Of a DNA stretch of 47,120 bases, positions 42,106 to 47,120 are shown piece by piece. The notes beneath the pieces are model-generated. The model saw only the letters and a program-made list of their open reading frames with translations, made no database searches and had not been told where the DNA came from. The translations under genes and the position numbers were made by a program. This DNA is from Bacillota bacterium (GTDB lineage Bacteria; Bacillota; Clostridia; Oscillospirales; Ruminococcaceae), in assembly GCA_023388515.1 (NCBI GenBank), contig JAEWGD010000040.1:1-47120 (forward strand), given 5' to 3'. Every line of letters begins with the position of its first letter. Within the stretch, counting starts at the first letter, position 1.

Positions 42106-42225
42106 TTACGGTATACATCGTCTTTTAAAACAAAGCCCCATACACATTCGTTTATTACCATTCCTTGCTATCATTGTACTTCTTGCCCTGCCGTTTCGAT
42201 TAAGATTTGCATACAGCTTTTTCAC
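42106..42225 (-). CDS. Cys/Arg-rich leader peptide of metN2 (39 aa)
   Basis: GGAGGAA lies six to seven bases before GTG 42225 (the ATG just before it is followed by a stop). The basic peptide starts MKKLYANLNRNGRAR and ends KRMCMGLCFKRRCIP, with three Cys codons near the end. It shares the CGAATGTG core with the metY and metQ1 leaders. Its stop codon lies on the metN2 Shine-Dalgarno, so translation is probably coupled. Confidence 0.6.
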   Translation of the reverse strand: MKKLYANLNRNGRARSTMIARNGNKRMCMGLCFKRRCIP

Positions 42226-42249
42226 ATTAAATTCCTCCAATCGTGAATG

Positions 42250-42292
42250 TTATAAATAAAAACAGCAGTCCGATAAAAACCTGACTGCTGTT
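42250..42292 (-). terminator. Terminator or attenuator between mccA and metN2
   Basis: AACAGCAGTC and GACTGCTGTT pair perfectly around 12 bases, followed by a T-rich run. No promoter fits in the 25 bases between it and the metN2 leader, so metNIQ2 may be transcribed by read-through. Confidence 0.8.
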
Positions 42293-42320
42293 CTGCTGAC
42301 TTTACAGAATTACGTTCAAG

Positions 42321-42368
42321 TTAATATATTTTATTAGTAACTATATCTCTTTTCATCATACAACACAT
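42321..42368 (-). CDS. Cys-Cys-Met-Met leader peptide after mccA (15 aa)
   Basis: GGAG, inside the last codons of mccA, lies ten bases before ATG 42368. The peptide reads MCCMMKRDIVTNKIY: codons two to five are Cys, Cys, Met, Met. A terminator hairpin follows 29 bases after its stop. The layout is that of an amino-acid attenuator, though I could not draw a convincing antiterminator. Confidence 0.5.
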   Translation of the reverse strand: MCCMMKRDIVTNKIY

Positions 42369-42373
42369 AATTT

Positions 42374-43291
42374 TCAATCTCCTAATATATTTTTACTGAA
42401 ATACCTGTCACCCCTGTCAGGGAACACCGTTACTATTCTTCCTTTATCAATTTTATCAGCAAGCTTTATTGCTGCTGCAAGTGCCGCTCCTGATGATGAC
42501 CCAGCAATAATGCCTTCCTTAGCCGCAAGAAATTTTAATGCGTCAAGAGCTTCCTTGTCGCTTATCTTTATAACATCATCTACAAGATTTATATCCATTG
42601 TTTTAGCGATAAAATCATTGCCGATACCTTCAATATCATAATCTGCGTGTTCTCCTCCGCCGATTGTAGAGCCAATCGGATCAGCAAGAATACCCTTAAT
42701 CTGAGGATTATTCCCTTTCAGATACTTCATAATGCCTGAAAAAGTCCCTCCACTTCCTGCTCCTGCAACGAAATAATTGATATTCCCATCAAGCTGGCTA
42801 AATATTTCAGGTCCTGTTTTTTCATAATGTGCAAGTGGATTGCTCATATTATCAAACTGTTTTAGGGTCACAGAATTTGGAATTGTTTTAAGAAGCTCCT
42901 CTGCTTTTTCCGCCGCACCGAGCATTCCACCTTCTCTTGGAGTATTGATTATTTCAGCTCCTAGCGCTTTAATTAAAGTCTGCTTCTCTGCTGAAAACTT
43001 TGTCGGCACAACAAATATCACTCTGTAACCTTTGTTAAGTGCTGCAACCGCAATTCCAAGTCCCGTATTGCCTGCCGTTGCTTCAATAATCGTACCACCA
43101 GGTTTAAGCAAGCCTTTATCTTCGGCATCATTAATCATATAAATACCAATTCTGTCCTTGACACTGCCACCTGGGTTCCAAAGCTCAAGCTTTGCAAAAA
43201 TTTCAACACCCTTCTTTATCCCAAGGTTATTTAATTTTATTAATGGTGTATTCCCGATAAGCTCGTGAATACTGTTATAATACATACCCAT
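42374..43291 (-). CDS. mccA: CysK-like enzyme, probably O-acetylserine-dependent cystathionine beta-synthase
   Basis: The 305-residue PLP enzyme has the cofactor lysine K45 in NPGGSVKDR and the loop EATAGNTG at 70-77. The ATAGNTG form, rather than TSGNTG, is typical of MccA, which joins homocysteine to O-acetylserine. ATG 43291 lies four bases after the mccB stop; ATG 43285 is also possible. Paired with mccB it would turn homocysteine, from methionine, into cysteine (reverse transsulfuration). A second cysteine synthase role is the alternative. Confidence 0.82.
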   Translation of the reverse strand: MGMYYNSIHELIGNTPLIKLNNLGIKKGVEIFAKLELWNPGGSVKDRIGIYMINDAEDKGLLKPGGTIIEATAGNTGLGIAVAALNKGYRVIFVVPTKFSAEKQTLIKALGAEIINTPREGGMLGAAEKAEELLKTIPNSVTLKQFDNMSNPLAHYEKTGPEIFSQLDGNINYFVAGAGSGGTFSGIMKYLKGNNPQIKGILADPIGSTIGGGEHADYDIEGIGNDFIAKTMDINLVDDVIKISDKEALDALKFLAAKEGIIAGSSSGAALAAAIKLADKIDKGRIVTVFPDRGDRYFSKNILGD

Positions 43292-43295
43292 AAGC

Positions 43296-44450
43296 TTAAT
43301 TCTCTCTGCTGAAATGCAATGCATTTTCAAGATCTTTGATAATGTCATTTACATCCTCGATACCAACAGACAAACGAATAAGCCTCTCTGTTATACCCAC
43401 CTTTTCTCTGATTTCCTGTGGGATAGAAGCGTGGGTCATTGTTGACGGATGAGATGCAAGTGATTCGACTCCGCCAAGACTTTCAGCAAGAGTTATAAGC
43501 TTTAATCCATCAAAAAACCTAGCAGGACTATGTCCGTCGGCAAGCTCAAATGAAATCATTCCACCTGCACCATCCGCTTGCTTTTTCTGTATCTCATAAC
43601 CCTGACTATCCTCAAGTCCAGGATAATATACTTCTTTTACGGCTGGATTGGTTTCAAGGTATTTTGCGGCAGCCTCAGCATTGCTGATATGCCTATCCAT
43701 TCGCACTGAAAGAGTCTTTATTCCCCTTATCAACATAAATGAATCAAACGGCGGGAGAACTCCCCCTGTAGAATTCTGTATGAAATAAAGCTTTTCTGCA
43801 AGATTTTTGTCCTTTACTACTGCAAGCCCAGCAACAAGGTCACTGTGTCCGCCTAAATATTTGGTTGCACTGTGAACCACAATGTCAGCACCAAGCTCAA
43901 GCGGTCTTTGCAAATATGGTGTCATAAATGTATTGTCTACAATAAGATGAACACCATGCTTTTTAGTTATTTCTGATACTGCTTTAATATCGGTAACTGT
44001 CAGCAATGGATTTGCTGGGCTTTCTATAAATACCGCTTTAACATCTGTTGTTATACTTCTATTAAGAAGCTCCAAGTCTGTTGTGTCAACAATTTCATAT
44101 GTGATACCGAAATTGCTGAAAATCTTGTCAAGCACACGAAATGTTCCGCCATATACATTGCTTGATATTATAATTTTATCACCTAATTTAAAAAGACTAA
44201 GTACAGCTGTTGTTGCTGCCATTCCAGAAGCAAAAGCAAAGCCGTAATTCCCACTTTCAAGCTCTGCAATAAGTTTTTCAGCTGCCTCTCTTGTTGGATT
44301 CCCTGTTCGTGTATATTCATAACCTGTATGCTTACCAAGGCGTATCTGCTTGTATGTTGACGTCTGATAAATCGGAACATTTACTGCTCCTGTTATTTTA
44401 TCGCCATCTGTTCCGCCATGTATTAAAAGAGAATTTTTATTTAAACTCAT
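43296..44450 (-). CDS. mccB: Cystathionine gamma-lyase/homocysteine gamma-lyase
   Basis: The 384-residue Cys/Met-metabolism PLP enzyme has YEYTRTGNPTR, the cofactor lysine K197 in HSATKYLGGH and the C-terminal SLGGVESLASHPSTMTHA segment that marks cystathionine lyases. It would cleave cystathionine to cysteine, ammonia and 2-oxobutyrate, and may also release sulfide from homocysteine. ATG 44450 is used because AAGGGTG lies six bases upstream; the GTG at 44459 sits on that site. It is first in the mccB-mccA transcript. Confidence 0.88.
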   Translation of the reverse strand: MSLNKNSLLIHGGTDGDKITGAVNVPIYQTSTYKQIRLGKHTGYEYTRTGNPTREAAEKLIAELESGNYGFAFASGMAATTAVLSLFKLGDKIIISSNVYGGTFRVLDKIFSNFGITYEIVDTTDLELLNRSITTDVKAVFIESPANPLLTVTDIKAVSEITKKHGVHLIVDNTFMTPYLQRPLELGADIVVHSATKYLGGHSDLVAGLAVVKDKNLAEKLYFIQNSTGGVLPPFDSFMLIRGIKTLSVRMDRHISNAEAAAKYLETNPAVKEVYYPGLEDSQGYEIQKKQADGAGGMISFELADGHSPARFFDGLKLITLAESLGGVESLASHPSTMTHASIPQEIREKVGITERLIRLSVGIEDVNDIIKDLENALHFSREN

Positions 44451-44468
44451 TATTATCACCCTTAATCA

Positions 44469-44537
44469 TTATTTTTGTGTTTTTATAACTAAATAAGAGT
44501 TGCAACATCGTTTATGTAATATAGTAACTTTTACCAT
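44469..44537 (-). CDS. Cys-Cys leader peptide of mccB (22 aa)
   Basis: GGAG lies nine bases before ATG 44537. The peptide starts MVKVTILHKRCC and continues NSYLVIKTQK; the Arg-Cys-Cys lies at residues 10-12. Its length equals that of the metY and metQ1 leaders. Directly after the Cys codons, ACTCTTA can pair with TAAGGGT at the mccB Shine-Dalgarno. Confidence 0.6.
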   Translation of the reverse strand: MVKVTILHKRCCNSYLVIKTQK

Positions 44538-44590
44538 GATTTCAATCTCCAAACTTTACATATATGTTAGGTATGTTTTATCTTGATATT

Positions 44591-44619
44591 ATTATATTCA
44601 TTTTAAACAGAATTGTCAA
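44591..44619 (-). promoter_or_regulatory. Promoter of mccB-mccA
   Basis: TTGACA (44614-44619) and TATAAT (44591-44596) on the minus strand are 17 bases apart. CATACCTAACATATATG follows and could be an operator half. Confidence 0.85.
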
Positions 44620-44850
44620 TGCTTTTCATTACAAAAAAAATATTTTGTACGATTACATTAAATATTCCTATAGAATTAGTATGATTATTAGCAAATTTAC
44701 CGTATCCTTATAAAAAACAGAAAAAACGTCTACTAATTCACGATAATAATACATGAAAAATAAGGCAAAAAACTTGATATATGCATTTTGGAAGATTTTT
44801 CAACAATATAAAAATGTGTATTACTCGGTTGTTATATAATGAATTCTGGT
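44620..44850. other. AT-rich boundary between sulfur island and mobile remnants
   Basis: No gene, terminator or clear repeat is visible. It marks the change from intact metabolic operons to broken accessory genes. Confidence 0.4.
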
Positions 44851-45117
44851 TCAATCTTTGTGCTGGCTAAATAAGGCATCAATGGAGAGCAGACCGTTTT
44901 CCTTATCAAGCCTTTCGAGATAAGCATTACGCTCTTTTTCTCTGTAAAACGCTTTATATTGTTCCAGATCGGTTTCCATCAAATATCCCTGAACCGGGAT
45001 AAACAGTTTATTTTGATACGATTCATCCGCTTCTTTCCTTTTGCAGAATTCGTCGTATGTAAGCTCTGTATAGCCTTCATTTACTAAAATAAATACTTTT
45101 CTAGGTGCATATTTCAC
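44851..45117 (-). pseudogene. N-terminal fragment of a conjugative-element sigma-like protein
   Basis: The 88-residue product reads YAPRKVFILVNEGYTELTYDEF early, then KLFIPVQGYLMET. This resembles the N-terminus of sigma-70-like regulators carried on Tn916/CTn-type conjugative transposons. The C-terminal sigma regions are absent, so it is truncated. The start is GTG 45117, eight bases after GGAGG, directly behind an 11-bp hairpin. Confidence 0.55.
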
Positions 45118-45130
45118 CTGTATTTCCTCC

Positions 45131-45163
45131 AATCAATCTGAATTTTTGAAAATCAGATTGATT
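45131..45163 (-). repeat. Hairpin just upstream of the sigma-like fragment
   Basis: AATCAATCTGA and TCAGATTGATT are perfectly inverted around 11 bases and abut the Shine-Dalgarno of the fragment. Confidence 0.55.
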
Positions 45164-45230
45164 GGGTGGACTGCGTGCTTTTGATTTCATTTATCCTTTC
45201 CGCTTTCTGTATGTAAAAAAGGACAGAAAA

Positions 45231-45270
45231 ATACCCGCAAGTATAGCTGAAAGCTATTGCTTGCGGGTAT
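45231..45270 (-). terminator. Terminator of the small accessory genes
   Basis: ATACCCGCAAG pairs with CTTGCGGGTAT, with TAGCT/AGCTA inside, followed by five T on the minus strand. Confidence 0.8.
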
Positions 45271-45380
45271 GGCTTTAATTATGCTTTTACCAGATTACCG
45301 TACTAGTATTAAGGGCACATACATTATAAATTATTATTTATTATTAAGATGGTATTGACCTTATTTATAATAATAAAAAC

Positions 45381-45755
45381 CTAATAGTTTCCTTCTTCAT
45401 CCTTTCTAATGTCAAAATTATTATACCGAACGTCCATCACTGTGTTTAACACGCAGTATCCTACTAAAGAACCTCCACAATGTAATTGATACTCTTTGTT
45501 CAATACTATCTCCTCATCCTTTTGAAAAGCATCCCCATATGGCGGAAACCTATCTCCGTAAGGAAGCTCTATTATTCCATTATACCAAACGTCAGGTAAC
45601 ATAAATAAATCATCACCTAAATATATAACGCTGCACATTATTCTTTGCTTTCCGGTAAAAAAAGAACACCAAAAATTAGTGTTATATTCTTTTTTTTCTG
45701 GTGTTTTATCTCTAAGAATTAAAAACGAGGCACTAAATCTTATGATAATAATCAC
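45381..45755 (-). CDS. Hypothetical accessory protein
   Basis: The 124-residue product begins with GTG directly after the stop codon of the gene before it (TAG-GTG) and has AGTAGGT upstream. It contains MCSVIYLGDDLFMLPDVWY, a proline/glycine stretch and a CGGSLVGYC segment. I recognise no family. The tight coupling to a 73-residue gene and the neighbouring toxin/immunity remnant suggest an immunity-type or toxin-cassette gene, but this is a guess. Confidence 0.5.
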   Translation of the reverse strand: MIIIIRFSASFLILRDKTPEKKEYNTNFWCSFFTGKQRIMCSVIYLGDDLFMLPDVWYNGIIELPYGDRFPPYGDAFQKDEEIVLNKEYQLHCGGSLVGYCVLNTVMDVRYNNFDIRKDEEGNY

Positions 45756-45977
45756 CTACTTAAATTTTATTTGGGTTACAGCCTGATTAAATTTATCAAT
45801 CAATTCTGCTGATACTGTTACAGAACCGTGGCGAAAAATGCTGCCATCAATAGGAGTTTTATCTAAGATATTCAAAAAGCTGTTAGAAACTCTTGCTTGA
45901 ACAACATTGCTTTGCCCTGCCCATTCTCCGATTTTTTTAACTTCTCCTAGGGAATAGGCAAATTGTTTAGCTTCCAT
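45756..45977 (-). CDS. Hypothetical 73-residue accessory protein
   Basis: AAAGGAGGA directly precedes the ATG. The product starts MEAKQFAYSLGEVKKIGEW and ends SAELIDKFNQAVTQIKFK, with no membrane segment or signal. Its stop abuts the GTG of the next gene. No family is recognised; it could be a short immunity or toxin-tail protein. Confidence 0.5.
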   Translation of the reverse strand: MEAKQFAYSLGEVKKIGEWAGQSNVVQARVSNSFLNILDKTPIDGSIFRHGSVTVSAELIDKFNQAVTQIKFK

Positions 45978-46119
45978 TCCTCCTTTTGTATATTAAATTG
46001 TCTTTACTTTAAACATTTTAAACTCAGCGTTAATTGAGATAGCCGAAGATTTGATTATTGCAATTTGGATGTTGCCCAGAGTGATCAATCTATCAATTCC
46101 GAGAAACACAATATGCAAC

Positions 46120-46215
46120 ATAATTCGCCAGGCAGTTTTTTAGTACAATATAAGAGATTATCATAATTCGCCAGACAGTTTTTTTCGTACAATATATTAG
46201 ATTATCATAATTGCC
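46120..46215. repeat. Two tandem 42-44-base repeats plus a partial third
   Basis: Units starting CATAATTCGCCAG begin at 46120 and 46162 and share most of their length; a third start (CATAATTGCC) occurs at 46206, inside the 3' end of the two-helix gene. Two copies of this kind look like a local duplication. Confidence 0.6.
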
Positions 46216-46400
46216 AAGCATATAAATCCGACGATCAAAACGCGATTATAACTCCATGGGATATGCAATCTCTTAAGTAGCTTCTCAACTCCTGCTGGTC
46301 CTAGTATATATTCTGCTATGCCAAACACACCGAAAACCAATACGCAGACAAATGATAGTATATTTATAGTAAGCAAGAATTTCTTAAAGAAATCGATCAC
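46197..46400 (-). CDS. Small two-helix membrane protein, possible immunity protein
   Basis: The 67-residue product has two hydrophobic helices (about residues 8-32 and 52-67) around a basic loop. Its GTG start overlaps the TGA of the broken gene before it (GTGA). In polymorphic toxin loci small membrane proteins placed like this often give immunity. The 3' end runs into a tandem repeat. Confidence 0.5.
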   Translation of the reverse strand: MIDFFKKFLLTINILSFVCVLVFGVFGIAEYILGPAGVEKLLKRLHIPWSYNRVLIVGFICLAIMII

Positions 46401-46651
46401 TTTAAGGTATACCCCCTTCGCTTTGCTCTTTCTTCTGGGTCCTTACTGAAAGCTGAATATGCCGTATTTGCCCATGCAAGTCCAGCAAACGCATATGGTA
46501 ACACTTTGCCACCAGCTGATTGAATATAATCGCTAAACTAAAGTGGAATTACTTTATGTTTTGTTATGTCCGTGTAAAAGTACATTGCACCAATCTTATT
46601 CTTATTGTCATTATATTGCTGTTTTAATTCAAAAAGTCTGTTGTAATCCAT
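46397..46651 (-). pseudogene. Small gene interrupted by an in-frame TAG, toxin-tail-like
   Basis: ATG 46651, with GGTGGTG upstream, opens a 37-residue frame (MDYNRLFELKQQYNDNKNK then TDITKHKVIPL) that ends at TAG 46538-46540. The same frame continues without break as FSDYIQSAGGKVLPYAFAGL and ends DPEERAKRRGYTLK at 46397. The parts look like one gene broken by a nonsense change. The second part resembles C-terminal tails of polymorphic toxins as I recall them. Confidence 0.5.
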
Positions 46652-46709
46652 ACGTTCACCACCTTTTTTTATTAGTATATCACGAATTATTAAGGAAATC
46701 AACCTTTTA

Positions 46710-47120
46710 TTACCTCCAAATAAATATCTGCTGCACCGATACAAAATATCTAAACGCACAGACAATATAATCCATCACCGTTGTTTCCTCAAATCTGATA
46801 CTTAAAAATGCAAACATTGCCGTAACAGCAAAGGGCAGAAAAGTCCATAACTGCGTCATAATCACCACCGATATGATCAGCAGAACGCATAATATCAAAA
46901 AGTCTTTTATGCTCCAAAGCCATAGCCTTGCACCTGCTTCCGTGTTTGCAATAGCACTTTCAATATTTGGCTGTGCTCCGTTATAGCTGTAGTCTAGTAA
47001 AAAAGTGGTGCATTTGCATTTTTTATTTTTACATTTATATCTTTGCTTTCCTTCAGGAGATTTTCCGTATTTTATTACTTCCGTTTTACAACACTTGGGG
47101 CATTTTACTTCTATCTTTGC
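46710..47120 (-). pseudogene. Chimera of an IS1-type InsA start and a PrgI-like C-terminus
   Basis: One open frame enters from the window edge. It first reads an IS1 InsA-type zinc finger (VKCPKCCKTEVIKYGKS, RYKCKNKKC, TFLLDYSYNG). From about 46950 it changes to a two-helix segment ending FRYFVSVQQIFIWR, which resembles the end of PrgI-family conjugation proteins. The two halves do not belong to one natural protein, so this is a fusion of remnants. Whether the InsA part is complete upstream is not visible. Confidence 0.55.

Noticed and set aside
46120..46215. CRISPR-like repeats
   Set aside because: The units are directly tandem with no spacers, only two full copies exist and no cas gene is present.

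Overview
The window is chromosomal DNA of an AT-rich, low-GC Gram-positive anaerobe of the class Clostridia. This rests on the AGGAGG-type ribosome binding sites before nearly every gene, the TTGACA-17-TATAAT promoters, HemZ, type III pantothenate kinase, an ECF-type vitamin transporter, the rpsL-rpsG-fusA-tuf order, and the family resemblance of the proteins. The genus cannot be fixed by reading. Almost all genes lie on the minus strand.

Layout. (1) 1-2320: a left fringe of mobile-element debris (start of an IS3-type transposase, two broken gene fragments fused tail to tail, a short repeat array) around two intact small membrane-protein genes. (2) 2317-22883: housekeeping core: rRNA/tRNA uracil methyltransferase, hemZ, MBL hydrolase, bifunctional rel, recJ, mscS with a phosphoesterase, pantothenate uptake and kinase, the str operon, citrate synthase, and a WYL regulator with an effector-binding protein. 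(3) 23236-44619: tRNA-Trp, then a roughly 21 kb sulfur island. (4) 44851-47120: a right fringe of conjugative-element, IS1 and toxin/immunity remnants.

The sulfur island is the main content. It carries metY, two Rrf2 regulators, an aminotransferase and a PaaK-type acyl-CoA ligase in an operon with metNI, a lone metQ, a MalY-type C-S lyase, cysK, a second metNIQ set, and a reverse-transsulfuration pair (mccA/mccB). Inside it sits a nitrogenase-like system: a NifB-type radical SAM enzyme, a NifH-like Fe protein, NifD- and NifK-like subunits and a NifX-like carrier. There is no nifE, nifN, nifV, nifU or nifS in the window. The nifHDK-like genes lie directly downstream of metN2-I2-Q2 in the same direction. 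The best-supported idea is a nitrogenase-like reductase acting on an imported organosulfur compound, related to or distinct from methylthio-alkane reductase (Mar). The released thiol or sulfide could be assimilated by MetY and CysK. Substrate and chemistry are inference.

A second, regulatory layer is visible. Very short ORFs with Cys codons (Arg-Met-Cys, Arg-Cys-Cys or Met-Cys-Cys), mostly well placed behind a Shine-Dalgarno (SD) sequence, precede metY, metQ1, mccB and metN2, and one lies between mccA and metN2. At metY and mccB the RNA just at or after the Cys codons can pair with the SD of the real gene. This suggests cysteine-responsive attenuation. The nifH-like gene instead has a long nested hairpin leader, and a TACTAATCT box recurs upstream of nifB, nifH and metN1.
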